Source: JAIVGV01 sp036389335
Lineage (GTDB): Bacteria > Acidobacteriota > Blastocatellia > Pyrinomonadales > Pyrinomonadaceae
Direction of reading: 5' to 3'
Assembly (NCBI GenBank): GCA_036389335.1
Contig: DASVQC010000064.1
Span: 46,428-110,427, forward strand
DNA: 64,000 nucleotides
This document shows positions 43,894 to 52,468 of this stretch, piece by piece; the stretch's first letter is position 1, and each line of letters begins with the position of its first letter. A model generated the notes under the pieces. The model did no database searches. It was not told where the DNA came from and worked only from the letters and a program-made list of their open reading frames with translations. Position numbers and translations under genes: made by a program.

Positions 43894-44969
43894 CTCTGTC
43901 CTTGATCGCGCCGCAGGGCGAAGCGGCGCAGCAGGCGCGTGTAGCGCGTGAACTGCGCCTCGTTCGAGATGCTGGTGACCGCCTCGGTGCTGACGCGCCC
44001 CGGCCCGGCGCGGCGCACGCCGCCCGCCTCCTGCTGCTCGGTCGGCGACCAAGCGAACTGCAACAGGTGGCGCACGCGCCTGTAAGAATCGTCGAACGCC
44101 GCCGCGGCAGCGCGCGCGCGCAACTCTTCGGCGAGCCGCGCGAAATTCTCGGACGCGAGCAGGCTCTTGCGCGCGCCGAGGCACGAGTAGTCGAAGCCTT
44201 CCGCCAACACGCGCCAGCCCGCGTGCGAGTCCGCGAAGTGAAGATCGATGACGCCCTCGTCCTCCGCCAGCTCGCGCGAGGCGACGACCTCGCCCCCCGC
44301 CCCGCGCTTCAGGCGCTCCTCGACCTCGATCCTCTTTTTGAAGATGCGACCGACGGCGATCAGAACGATCTCGCCCCACGCCGCGCGCCGCGACTCGCCG
44401 CCGACGCGGCTCAGGCCCGTCACGGCGTCGGCGTCAAACTCGATCCGGCGCACGCGCCGCGGCGGCTCCGACTCGACCGCCAACTCCTCGTCGGCGACCG
44501 TCTCGACGGCGAGCCCCAGCGCCGTCAGCCTGCGTTCGAGCAGCGCCGCCTCCGCCCTCTCGCCCGTGCGCGCGAGCGGCAGGGCGGTGCGCGCCGCGAG
44601 CATCTCGCCCAACTGCTCGGGCTTGAGGCGCGCGAGCGAGGCCGCCTCCGCGAGCGCGTCGCCGCTCGGGGGAGAGCCTTCTCCGCCGCCCGGCGCGAGC
44701 ACGACGTTGAAGCCGCGCTCCCACCCTTCGAGCGGCTTCAGGGCGGGGCGACGCCTGTCCGCGTCGCCGTCGCCCGCGGGCAGCGTCGCGCCGCAGTAGA
44801 GACACTTCATACGGGTCGGCGGGCTCGCGCGCCCGCAACGCTCGCACGCGATCAGCTCGTCGCGTCTGAACGCGCGGCGGTCGGTCGCCCCGGACGCCGC
44901 GTCGCCGCCGAACAGCTCTTCCTCTTCGAATCCCAAAGAGTCCCCTCTCGGTCGATTGTGCGCGAACAA
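43890..44969 (-). CDS. Zinc-ribbon protein of unknown function
   Basis: 359 residues. Residues about 40-62 hold a CxxC...CxxC zinc ribbon (CERCGRASPPTRMKCLYCG). The rest is an alpha/beta protein with VETVADEELAVESEPPRRVRRIEFDADAVTG, AAWGEIVLIAVGRIFKKRIEVEE and a C-terminal helical part (SLLASENFARLAEELRARAA). No family was recognised; the layout suggests a regulatory or nucleic-acid-related protein. It overlaps rlmB by four bases (ATGA), so the two are translationally coupled. No membrane segment is seen. Confidence 0.8.
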   Translation of the reverse strand: MFAHNRPRGDSLGFEEEELFGGDAASGATDRRAFRRDELIACERCGRASPPTRMKCLYCGATLPAGDGDADRRRPALKPLEGWERGFNVVLAPGGGEGSPPSGDALAEAASLARLKPEQLGEMLAARTALPLARTGERAEAALLERRLTALGLAVETVADEELAVESEPPRRVRRIEFDADAVTGLSRVGGESRRAAWGEIVLIAVGRIFKKRIEVEERLKRGAGGEVVASRELAEDEGVIDLHFADSHAGWRVLAEGFDYSCLGARKSLLASENFARLAEELRARAAAAAFDDSYRRVRHLLQFAWSPTEQQEAGGVRRAGPGRVSTEAVTSISNEAQFTRYTRLLRRFALRRDQGQR

Positions 44970-45047
44970 TTCCCGGCGCGGATTATACGACGCCCGCGCC
45001 CCTTTTCCATCAAGGCTGCGGGCGGGTGGTGTAATCAGAATGAAAAG

Positions 45048-45174
45048 CCGTCCGTGGTCAGTTGTCCGTGGTCAGTTGTCCGTGGTCAGTTGTTAGACTC
45101 GCGCCCGACAGTGTCGCCGGAGAGCAGTGAGCGACGGACAACTGACCACAGACAACTGACCACGGACAACTGAC
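45048..45174. repeat. Inverted array of TCCGTGGTCAGTTG units
   Basis: Three copies of GTCCGTGGTCAGTTG-like units on the left (45050-45092) face GGACAACTGACCACGGACAAC units on the right (45136-45173). It lies between divergent genes. Related words recur at 49.3 kb. The gap from 44970 to 45289 otherwise holds only the promoter listed separately. Confidence 0.82.
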
Positions 45175-45222
45175 AGCCCTTAATTCATCATTCCGCGTTC
45201 ATCATTCGGTTCGCGCCGCGTG

Positions 45223-45250
45223 TTGCCCGCGCGCGGCGTTGAAGTATAAT
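45223..45250 (+). promoter_or_regulatory. Candidate sigma-70 promoter
   Basis: TTGCCC and a perfect TATAAT are 16 bp apart, 40 bp before the ATG of the following lipoprotein gene. Confidence 0.5.
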
Positions 45251-45289
45251 CGCGCCGCACTCTCCCAATCTTAGTCGGCGACAGGTCTC

Positions 45290-46225
45290 ATGCACGGCGC
45301 ACGATCCGACAACAGCACGCGCCCGCTCTCGCGCGCGTCGCGATTCGCGCTCGCGCTCTGCGCGCTCGCGCTCGCGTGGCTCTGCGGCGCGTGCGCCGCC
45401 GCGCCCGGCCCCGACCCGGCGCGCCCGCGCGCGGCGGACGAGCCGCCCTACCCCGTCCTCCTCTCGCCCGACGCGGCCCGGCGCGAGCGCGCGCTCGGCG
45501 CATGGGCGGCGCTCGCACACGACGCCGGCTCCGACGCCGCGCGCACGCCCGCGCCGGAGCTTGAGCCCACGACGGCGACGTTGCGCGCGCTGCCCGCCGC
45601 GACGCCCGCCGTCGCGCTGCGCTTGCCGCTCGTCGAGATCAAGGACGGCGACAAGGAGAGCGCCGACGAGGCGACGCGCGAGTCGCTGCGCCGCTTCATC
45701 GCGGGCGCGCGCGATCTCTTGGGCGTCTCTCTCGATGACCTCTCGCTCGTCGAGATCGGCGAAGAGTCGGGCGCGCGCGTGGCGCGCTACCGGCAGAAGC
45801 CGTTCCCCTTCCCCCTGCGCGGCGGCTACGGGCGCGTCGAAATCCGCTTCGCGCCCGACCGCACGGTGCTCGCGCTCTCAAGCACCGCCATCCCCGACAC
45901 CGAACGCCTCGCGCGCGAACTGGCCGCCGCGCGCACGCGCGCCGTCTCAGCCGAAGATGTCGTCAAGCGACTCGCCGGTCGCTCGTTCGACGTCACGACG
46001 CCCGGCGGCGCGGCGCAGACCTACACGGTCGCGGCGGGCGAAGCGGTCGAGGCGCGCGAGCTGGTCGTCTACCCGGTCGCGCGCGCGGGCGGCGCGGGCA
46101 CGCTCGAGCTGCGCCTCGCTTGGGAGACGGCGGTCGGGCGCGCGGGCGAAGTCGTCGCCTACGTCGACGCCGTGACGGGCGACGTGCTCGCCGCCGCGCG
46201 GTCGCCGCTGACGGCGCGGGGGTAA
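45290..46225 (+). CDS. Putative lipoprotein with PepSY-like C-terminus
   Basis: 311 residues. The leader has a lipobox-like LCGAC (RFALALCALALAWLCGAC). After a low-complexity Pro/Ala region, the mature protein has RRFIAGARDLLGVSLDDLSLVEIGEESGARVARYRQKPF, GRVEIRFAPDRTVLALSSTAIPD, and a C-terminal segment ELRLAWETAVGRAGEVVAYVDAVTGDVLAAA that resembles the PepSY/FTP-type strand with DAxTGxVL. Such domains often occur in secreted peptidase propeptides, but no peptidase domain is present. Function unknown; probably anchored outside the cytoplasm. Confidence 0.78.
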   Translation: MHGARSDNSTRPLSRASRFALALCALALAWLCGACAAAPGPDPARPRAADEPPYPVLLSPDAARRERALGAWAALAHDAGSDAARTPAPELEPTTATLRALPAATPAVALRLPLVEIKDGDKESADEATRESLRRFIAGARDLLGVSLDDLSLVEIGEESGARVARYRQKPFPFPLRGGYGRVEIRFAPDRTVLALSSTAIPDTERLARELAAARTRAVSAEDVVKRLAGRSFDVTTPGGAAQTYTVAAGEAVEARELVVYPVARAGGAGTLELRLAWETAVGRAGEVVAYVDAVTGDVLAAARSPLTARG

Positions 46226-46336
46226 AATTCCCGCGCGGCGACTTGACCGGGCGCGCCCGTCGGCGGCATCCTGTTCGTAACTTCAGGCTATGAAACTTCA
46301 GACTTTAACAATTCACGATACGGAGCGGCGCTTTGC

Positions 46337-47098
46337 ATGCAACACTTTGATCCGACGAATAATCTCTCATGGCAGTTCGGCTTCCGGGGGCGGGTGGCCG
46401 TCTTCATAGACGGCAACAACCTCTTCCACGCGGCGCGTTTCCACAACATCGACATCGACTACAACAAGCTCCTGCGCGTCCTTCTCGGTGACGGGCGGCT
46501 GCTGCGCGCCTTCTTCTACACGGGCGTGGACGTGGGCGCGGAGCGGCAGCAGGGCTTCCTGCTCTGGATGCGCCGCAACGGCTTCCGCGTCATCCACAAG
46601 GAGCTGAAAACTTTCTACGACGGCACGCGCAAGGCGAACCTCGACGTCGAGATCGCCGTCGACATGCTCTCGCTGGCCGGTCGCTACGACACAGCCGTGC
46701 TGGTCTCCGGCGACGAAGACTTCGTCTACGCCGTCAACGCCGTCGCCTACAAGGGCTGCCGCGTCGAGGTCGCGGGCTTCCGCTCTAACACCGCGCCGAA
46801 GCTCATCGACGTGGCCGACTACTTCATCGACCTCGGCGAGATCGCCGACAAGGTGCGCAAGGAGGCCAGCCACGGGCACCGCTACTACGAGAACCACGCG
46901 CACGACGACGCCGCTCACGCTAACAACTCCCAGCCGCGCCACAACAGCGGCGGCACGGCCCCGAACTACGCCGAGCAGCGCGGCCCTGCGCCCCCCGCCC
47001 CCGAACCGTCACTCATCGCCGCGCTCGACGTCGAAGACGACGAGCGCGTGCCCATGGAGTCCGCTTCGGACTTCGTCCGCGTCACCGACGATCAGTAA
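46337..47098 (+). CDS. NYN domain protein (LabA/DUF88 family)
   Basis: 253 residues. The NYN (PIN-like) fold is seen in RVAVFIDGNNLFHAA, RLLRAFFYTGVDVG, KANLDVEIAVDMLSLAGRYDTAVLVSGDEDFVYAV and YKGCRVEVAGFRSNTAPKLIDVADYFIDL. The conserved Asp residues (FIDGNN, DVEIAVDM, SGDEDF) would bind metal, as expected for an RNA-directed nuclease. The C-terminal 70 residues are His/Asn/Pro-rich and probably disordered. The start at 46337 has AT-rich DNA upstream and no strong ribosome binding site. RNA target unknown. Confidence 0.92.
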   Translation: MQHFDPTNNLSWQFGFRGRVAVFIDGNNLFHAARFHNIDIDYNKLLRVLLGDGRLLRAFFYTGVDVGAERQQGFLLWMRRNGFRVIHKELKTFYDGTRKANLDVEIAVDMLSLAGRYDTAVLVSGDEDFVYAVNAVAYKGCRVEVAGFRSNTAPKLIDVADYFIDLGEIADKVRKEASHGHRYYENHAHDDAAHANNSQPRHNSGGTAPNYAEQRGPAPPAPEPSLIAALDVEDDERVPMESASDFVRVTDDQ

Positions 47099-47102
47099 AA
47101 GC

Positions 47103-47183
47103 CGTGACGGGTGACGGGTGACGGGTGACAAGATAAGGCCGGACGCCGTTCTTACCTGTCACCTGTCACCCGTCACCTGTCAC
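47103..47183. repeat. Inverted array of GTGACGG / GTCACCT units
   Basis: GTGACGG repeats at 47104-47128 face CCTGTCACCTGTCACCCGTCACCTGTCAC at 47155-47183. It resembles the array at 11.85 kb in unit and design. It ends just before the DUF2203 start codon. Confidence 0.8.
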
Positions 47184-47193
47184 GCAAAAAGTG

Positions 47194-47571
47194 ATGAAAC
47201 TTTTCAGCGTCGATGAGGCGAACGCGCTGCTGCCGGACGTGCGGCGGATCGTCGCCGCGATCTCGCGCGCGCACGGGCGCGTCGCCGCCTCGCGCGACGG
47301 CTCGCGGCTCGCCGCCGAAGGCGCGAAGGCCGGAGGCGGCGCGATGCCCGGCGGCTCGGAATACGTCCGCGCCCTGCTGCGTCTCACCGAGAGCGTGGGC
47401 GAGCTTGAGACCCTCGGCGTGCAACTCAAAGACTACGAGCGCGGGCTCATCGACTTCCCCGCCATGCGCGACGGTCGCGTCGTCCTGCTCTGCTGGCAGT
47501 TGGGCGAAGGCGACCGCATCGAATGGTGGCACGACGTTGACGCGGGCTTCGCCGGGCGACAGCCGCTGTGA
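47194..47571 (+). CDS. DUF2203 family protein
   Basis: 125 residues from ATG 47194; GTG 47191 is an alternative. The family pattern is clear: KLFSVDEANALLPDVRRIV at the start, ELETLGVQLKDYERGLIDFPAMRDGRVVLLCWQLGEGDRIEWWHDVDAGFAGRQPL at the end. The function of DUF2203 is not known. The first part is helical, the second carries the WHD motif. It follows the NYN gene after a repeat array. No ribosome binding site with strong match is visible; the array abuts the start. Confidence 0.9.
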   Translation: MKLFSVDEANALLPDVRRIVAAISRAHGRVAASRDGSRLAAEGAKAGGGAMPGGSEYVRALLRLTESVGELETLGVQLKDYERGLIDFPAMRDGRVVLLCWQLGEGDRIEWWHDVDAGFAGRQPL

Positions 47572-47573
47572 AT

Positions 47574-47707
47574 AAGGGATGAGGGATGAAGGATGAGGGA
47601 TGAATGAAAGCATCTTGTTCCGAATCCTCGCGGCGTCTCCGCGTCCCCCGTCCACGCGTCTTCTTCCACTTCACCCTTCATCCCTCATCCCTCATCCCTC
47701 ATCCTTC
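47574..47707. repeat. Inverted array of GGGATGA / TCATCCC units
   Basis: The left arm (47577-47604) has GGGATGA-type units and the right arm (47670-47706) has TTCATCCCTCATCCCTCATCC. The same heptamer makes the array at 11.88 kb. The rest of the gap to 47875 shows no gene. Confidence 0.82.
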
Positions 47708-47875
47708 CGCCCTCGCTTATCTTGTGTCTTCCCACCGACCAAATACAGCGGCTAGTATCTTTTCTGGTTGACGAGTTAAAGTAACCTCTGATAGCATCCG
47801 CCGCGACTCCGCTAAGGGCTTGGGTTTACCCCATACGTCCCGTCTTCCACGGGGAACCAGATTTTGAGATTTTAG

Positions 47876-49186
47876 ATGGAGCCTTCGACTGTCATGCGGT
47901 GTGCGGCGTGCCTCGCCGTCTACGACACTCCCGCCGGAGACTGCCCGACCTGTCACGCGCCTCTCGCCGACGCCGGTCAGACCGTCCGACAGCCCGCTCA
48001 ATCCGCCGAAGAGAGCTTTATGAACACTTCGACCTGCCCCGAGACGACGACCGACGCGCCCCCCGACGAGTTCGCCGGCGCGCCCGCCGCCGCCGCGACC
48101 TCGACGCTCATCGAGTTCCCCGGCGCGGGCCGCGCCCGACCGCAGTGGCGCAAGGACTTGAGCGAGCGCGTGCGCGAGATTCAGCAGCGCCGCGCCTCGG
48201 AAGCGGCGCGCGACGTCGAAGAGGCGGGGTACGTCGTCAGCCCTCAGACGGAGACCGGAGCGACGCCCCTCGGACTCGTCCCGCAGCCCGAGACGCCGGA
48301 GCTGAACCCGCTCGTCGCCAAAGCCCTCGAACGCATCGAGCGCGCGCGGCAGCCGCGGCAGCCCGCGCCGCGAACGCACGCGCGCGGCGGCGCGGCGACC
48401 GCGGCCATAGTCCGACCCGCAGAAGAGAGCTATCACGCGCCCGCGACGGCGCGCCCGCCTCACGCCGAGACGCAACAGACCGCGACGGGCGATGCGCCGC
48501 CCGACGGCGGCGCACAGATCGCCGCCGACAACGCGGAGCAGACGGTCGAAGCGGCGCGCACGACGACGCTGGTCGTCGTGCCGCCGCCCGTCGTCGTACA
48601 GCCGCCCGCCGTCGCGCCGCCGCCCGCCGTGAGCGAGGCCAACGAGGCGGATGCGCTGATCAGAGAAGCCCTCAGCAAGCCGCGACCGCGCCGGCATCTC
48701 GCGGAGATCGCCGACGACGCGCTGCTCGCCCGGCAGGAGGCGAAGCTCCTGCCGCAGGTTGACGCGGCCAGTGAGTTGCGGAACGCCGCGTCGCTCCCGC
48801 GCCGCGCGGCGGCGGGCGTAATCGATCTCGTGCTCGTCGCCTTCGCCACCTCGCCCTTCGCCGCGATCATGGAGTTGACGAGCGGCGACTGGAACGACCT
48901 GCGCGTCGCCGGTTCGCTCGCGGGCGTCGTCCTCGTCATCATGTTCGTCTACCTGACCGCCTCGGTCGCGCTCACGGGCCGCACGTTCGGCATGGCGCTC
49001 GTCTCCCTGCGCGCCGCTGACGCGCGGAGCGGGCTCATCCCGTCGGCGGGGCAGTGCGCGCGCCGCGCCGCCGTCTACATGCTCACGCTCGCCACGCTCG
49101 GCGTCGGGCTCCTGCCCGCGCTCTTCGGCGAGCGCCGCGCCGCGCACGACCGCCTCTCCGGAACCGTCGTCGTCCACGCCGACTGA
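47876..49186 (+). CDS. RDD family membrane protein with N-terminal zinc ribbon
   Basis: 436 residues. A short zinc ribbon (MRCAACLAVYDTPAGDCPTCHAPL) precedes a long Ala/Pro-rich disordered linker (about residues 45-290). The C-terminal RDD domain is LPRRAAAGVIDLVLVAFATSPF, VVLVIMFVYLTASVALTGRTFGMALVSLRAAD and AVYMLTLATLGVGLLPALFGERRAAHDRLSGT, with two or three membrane segments. RDD proteins are linked to ion transport or membrane stress, but the role here is unknown. ATG 47894, directly before the ribbon, is an alternative start. A hairpin terminator follows. Confidence 0.9.
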   Translation: MEPSTVMRCAACLAVYDTPAGDCPTCHAPLADAGQTVRQPAQSAEESFMNTSTCPETTTDAPPDEFAGAPAAAATSTLIEFPGAGRARPQWRKDLSERVREIQQRRASEAARDVEEAGYVVSPQTETGATPLGLVPQPETPELNPLVAKALERIERARQPRQPAPRTHARGGAATAAIVRPAEESYHAPATARPPHAETQQTATGDAPPDGGAQIAADNAEQTVEAARTTTLVVVPPPVVVQPPAVAPPPAVSEANEADALIREALSKPRPRRHLAEIADDALLARQEAKLLPQVDAASELRNAASLPRRAAAGVIDLVLVAFATSPFAAIMELTSGDWNDLRVAGSLAGVVLVIMFVYLTASVALTGRTFGMALVSLRAADARSGLIPSAGQCARRAAVYMLTLATLGVGLLPALFGERRAAHDRLSGTVVVHAD

Positions 49187-49235
49187 CTTCGCGCCGCGCG
49201 ACTCCCGCGAGCCGCGCCGCACGCGACAGTTTCCG

Positions 49236-49269
49236 CGCCCCGCGTCCGACGCGCGGGGCGTCTCTTTTT
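49236..49269 (+). terminator. Intrinsic terminator after RDD gene
   Basis: The stem CGCCCCGCG/CGCGGGGCG (9 bp) with a 7-nt loop is followed by TCTCTTTTT. Position: 50 bp after the stop codon. Confidence 0.85.
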
Positions 49270-49465
49270 GTCAGTAGTCCGTTGTCCGTCGTCCGTCGTC
49301 CGTCGTCAGTTGTTAAGTTCGTAGCTAGCCCTCAGTAGCTTGCTTTTTGCGACTGGCCCGTCACCGCACTACACTCGCCGCAGGTAAACAACTGACCACT
49401 GACTACCGACAACGGACAACGGACAAGACTACTGACTACTGACCACTGACCACTGACCACTGACT
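49270..49465. repeat. Inverted array of GTCCGTC / GACCACT units
   Basis: TCAGTAGTCCGTTGTCCGTCGTCC units on the left (49270-49313) face AACTGACCACTGACTACCGACAACGGACAACGG and further GACCACT repeats on the right (49389-49464). It ends 8 bp before the RqcH start. The middle (about 49320-49385) is non-repetitive. Confidence 0.82.
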
Positions 49466-49472
49466 GCCTCCC

Positions 49473-50999
49473 ATGAACGACCGACTTCTCGCGCTGATCG
49501 TCGAAGAGCTTGCGGCTGCGTTGCGCGGGCGCGCGCTCGGCAAGGTGTGGCAGACGGCGCGCTCGGCGCTCGCCGCAGACTTCCGCGGCGGCGGCGGCGC
49601 TCACACGCTGTTCGTCTCGGTCGATCCGCTGATGCCGCGCCTCCACCTCGGCTCGCAGAAGGTGCGCGAGCTTGAGCGAGGGTCGCTCCCGCCTTCGAAC
49701 TTCGTCCTCACGCTACGCAAGCGGCTCGCGGGCGCGCCCCTGCGCTCGGTCGCGAAGGACGCGGGCGAGCGCGTCGTGCGCTTCACGTTCGAGACGTGGG
49801 ACGACGCGGCGGGCGCGGGCGTCGAGTGCACGCTCGTCGCGCAGCTCACGGGCCGCTCGTCGAACCTGCTGCTGGTTGACGGCGCGGGCCGCGTCGTCGA
49901 CGCGCTGCGACCGCCGCGCGGCGCGGGCCAAGAGGCGGGCGAGACCTACCGACCGCCGCCGCACGCCGCCGCCGAGCGCAAGGGCGAAGGCGAGGGCGGC
50001 GCGTCGGCTGACGAGCTGACGTCAGCCGTCTCACGGGGCGCGTTCCCGACGCTCTCAGCCGCGCTCGAAGATCATTACCGGCGCGCCGAAGAGGCGCGCG
50101 AGTTTGACGCGCGCGCCTCGGCGCTCAGGGCGCGGCTGCGGCAGGAGATCGAGAAGCGGCGCAAGCTCGGGCGCAACCTCGAACGCGACGCAGAGGCGCA
50201 CGGCGACGCCGACGCACACAAGCGCGCGGGCGACCTGCTCCTCGCCAACCTCTCGACCGCGGTGCGCGAGGGCGCGCGCGTGCGCCTCGCCGACTACTTC
50301 GCGGAGGGCGCGCCGACCGTCGAGCTTGAGATCGACGAGCGCGCGACGCTTCAGGAAGAGGCCGCCCGCCGCTTCGCCCGCTACACGCGCGCCCGCCGCG
50401 CCGCGCAGGAGATCGCGCGCCGCCTTGAGGGGTTGCGCACAGAACTCTCCGCGCTCGAAGCCACGCGCGAGGAGCTTGAGCGCGTAACAGCCGCGCGCGA
50501 CGCGGGCGCGCTCGCCGCCCTTGAGTCGAAGCAGCCGAAGGCGGGGGGCGGCGCGGGGCGGGGCGGGGCGGCGGAGGGCGCGGGGCGCGAGAAGAAGGCC
50601 GGGAGGAAGGGCGAGGCCGAGTCGGCGGCGAGGGTGCGCCGCTACCGCTCCTCGGACGGCTACGAAATCCTCGTCGGTCGCGCCGCGCGCGACAACGACG
50701 AGCTGACCTTCCGCGTCGCGCGCTCGCACGATCTGTGGCTGCACGCCGCCGACTACCCCGGCTCGCACGTCGTCGTGCGCGCGCGCGGGCGCGACGACGA
50801 AGTGCCGCACCGCACGCTGGTCGAAGCCGCGCAGCTCGCCGCGCACTTCAGTCAGGCCAAGCGCGACGCCAAAGTCGCCGTCCACCACACGCGCCGCAAG
50901 TTCGTCTCGAAGATGAAGGGGGCCGCGCCCGGACTCGTCCGCCTCTCAAGCTTCCGCACGATCCTCGTCGAGCCGCGCGAGGCGGTCGATAGAATTTGA
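49473..50999 (+). CDS. rqcH: NFACT-family protein RqcH (Rqc2 homologue)
   Basis: 508 residues, close to but shorter than typical RqcH. The protein binds stalled 50S subunits and recruits tRNA-Ala for C-terminal alanine tailing in ribosome quality control. The NFACT-N domain is seen in LVEELAAALRGRALGKV-type start (IVEELAAALRGRALGKVWQ), HTLFVSVDPLMPRLHLG and PPSNFVLTLRKRLAGAPL. The usual Asp-Arg pair appears here as Glu-Arg (AGERVVRF). A coiled-coil middle follows (about residues 200-330), then an Ala/Gly-rich linker, and the NFACT-R domain (YRSSDGYEILVGRAARDNDELTF, HDLWLHAADYPGSHVVVR, RTLVEAAQLAAHFSQAK). It is a single gene between repeats. Confidence 0.92.
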   Translation: MNDRLLALIVEELAAALRGRALGKVWQTARSALAADFRGGGGAHTLFVSVDPLMPRLHLGSQKVRELERGSLPPSNFVLTLRKRLAGAPLRSVAKDAGERVVRFTFETWDDAAGAGVECTLVAQLTGRSSNLLLVDGAGRVVDALRPPRGAGQEAGETYRPPPHAAAERKGEGEGGASADELTSAVSRGAFPTLSAALEDHYRRAEEAREFDARASALRARLRQEIEKRRKLGRNLERDAEAHGDADAHKRAGDLLLANLSTAVREGARVRLADYFAEGAPTVELEIDERATLQEEAARRFARYTRARRAAQEIARRLEGLRTELSALEATREELERVTAARDAGALAALESKQPKAGGGAGRGGAAEGAGREKKAGRKGEAESAARVRRYRSSDGYEILVGRAARDNDELTFRVARSHDLWLHAADYPGSHVVVRARGRDDEVPHRTLVEAAQLAAHFSQAKRDAKVAVHHTRRKFVSKMKGAAPGLVRLSSFRTILVEPREAVDRI

Positions 51000-51002
51000 C
51001 TC

Positions 51003-51092
51003 GCGCCGGAGGCGCGAAGACGCTAAGGAAGACGCTGAAGATCAGTTGTTACTCAGCGTCTTGTTCTTTACGTCTTTGCGCCTTTGCGTGAG
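51003..51092. repeat. Imperfect inverted repeat with GTCTTTGCGCCTTTGCG word
   Basis: GCGAAGACGCTAAGGAAGACGCTGA on the left pairs in part with TCAGCGTCTTGTTC and ACGTCTTTGCGCC on the right. It shares the GTCTTTGCGCCTTTGCGTGAG word with the hairpin at 42.3 kb. It follows the rqcH stop closely and may act as its terminator. Confidence 0.65.
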
Positions 51093-51160
51093 AACGTTTC
51101 CCCTCCGTAAACTTCATTCCGCAAAAGCCGCACATTTTCGCCATCCGAACCGGCTACGCT

Positions 51161-52381
51161 GTGCGTAAATCTATTCGGGAATCATTTGACGAACACGTGA
51201 GCACAAATTTCATCGAGCCCCTGGGGAAGCTGGCGTCTGACTTTTTCGATCAGGTGGCGGAGGCCGTCGTCGGCGAAGCCTCGACCCTGCGCGACGGCAC
51301 GGAGCACGCGGGCGTCGAGCTGCCGCGCGACCTCTACGCGCACGCCAACGCGCAGACCGAGTGGTGGTATTACACGGGCCACATGCGGACGGCGCGGGGC
51401 CGACGCTTCGGCTTCGAGCTGGTCTTCTTCAAGCGGCGCACCGATCTCGACCGCTTCGGCGTCGTCCCCCTGCGCCTCATCGCGAACCCGCTCTACCTCG
51501 CGCACTTCGCCGTAACGGACGAGTCGCGCGGGGAGTTTCGCTACGACCACCGCAAGAGCGCGAACAACCCTTTCGACCTCCCGGCGGCGACGAGCGGGAG
51601 CAGGTATTTTTTGAAGCTCGGCGACTGGACGGTGCGCGAGGCGCACGGCGTCCACCTGCTGCGCGCCACGCTCGGCGGCGATCTCGTCTTCGAGGCCGCG
51701 CTGAAGCCGTCGAAGCCGCCCGCGCTCAACGGTCGGGAGGGCGTCGGCGTCAGCTTCAAGGACGCAGGCGAGGCGTCGCGCTACTTCTCCTACACGCGCA
51801 TGGCGGCGGAGGGCGACATCACGTGGCGCGGCGAGACGGAACGCTTCACGGGCGAGGCGTGGATGGATCGCGAGTTCGGCACGTGGCGCACGACCGAGAA
51901 CCAGAAGGGCTGGGACTGGTTCAGCGTCCAGCTCTCGACCGGCGCGGAGCTGATGGTCTATCACCTGCGCGACTCGCGCGGTCGCCCGTCGCCCTTTTCG
52001 AGCGGCACGTTCGTCGACCGGGAAGGCAGGGCCACGCACCTCGCCCGCGAAGATTTTCAGCTCGAAGCGACCGCGCACTGGAAGAGCCCGCACACGGGCG
52101 CGACCTACCCCGGCGGCTGGCGCCTGCGCGTCCCCCGCTTCGCCGTCGACTTGACGGTCACGCCCGTGCTGAAAGATCAGGAACTCGACACGCGCGGCAC
52201 GACGATGATCGTCTACTGGGAGGGCGCGTGCGTCGTCGCGGGCCGCCACGGCGACGCCGAAGCCGAGGGGCGCGCCTACGTCGAGATGGTCGGCTACGAC
52301 CGCTCGCACGAGTCGCCTTCGATCACGTCGTTCCTCTTCGGCCCCGCGCTCGACCGGCGCTGGCGCAGCATCTTCGGCTAG
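51161..52381 (+). CDS. CrtC/AttH-like lipocalin-fold protein
   Basis: 406 residues starting at GTG 51161. The sequence follows the AttH/CrtC (carotenoid 1,2-hydratase-like) pattern: QTEWWYYTGHM early, GFELVFFKRR, FTGEAWMDREFGTW in the middle and WDWFSVQLSTGAELMVYHLRD. No signal peptide is visible. The CrtC reaction is hydration of a carotenoid double bond, but most family members are uncharacterised and no carotenoid gene lies nearby, so the reaction is not assigned. It precedes a phosphotransferase gene by 87 bp. Confidence 0.87.
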   Translation: MRKSIRESFDEHVSTNFIEPLGKLASDFFDQVAEAVVGEASTLRDGTEHAGVELPRDLYAHANAQTEWWYYTGHMRTARGRRFGFELVFFKRRTDLDRFGVVPLRLIANPLYLAHFAVTDESRGEFRYDHRKSANNPFDLPAATSGSRYFLKLGDWTVREAHGVHLLRATLGGDLVFEAALKPSKPPALNGREGVGVSFKDAGEASRYFSYTRMAAEGDITWRGETERFTGEAWMDREFGTWRTTENQKGWDWFSVQLSTGAELMVYHLRDSRGRPSPFSSGTFVDREGRATHLAREDFQLEATAHWKSPHTGATYPGGWRLRVPRFAVDLTVTPVLKDQELDTRGTTMIVYWEGACVVAGRHGDAEAEGRAYVEMVGYDRSHESPSITSFLFGPALDRRWRSIFG

Positions 52382-52468
52382 GCGGGCCGCCGCCGACGGA
52401 ACACCGACGCCGCGCGGCGCGTTTGACCCGCCGGCGTCGCCCCCGCGCGGGCGACTGCCGGAGGTGTC

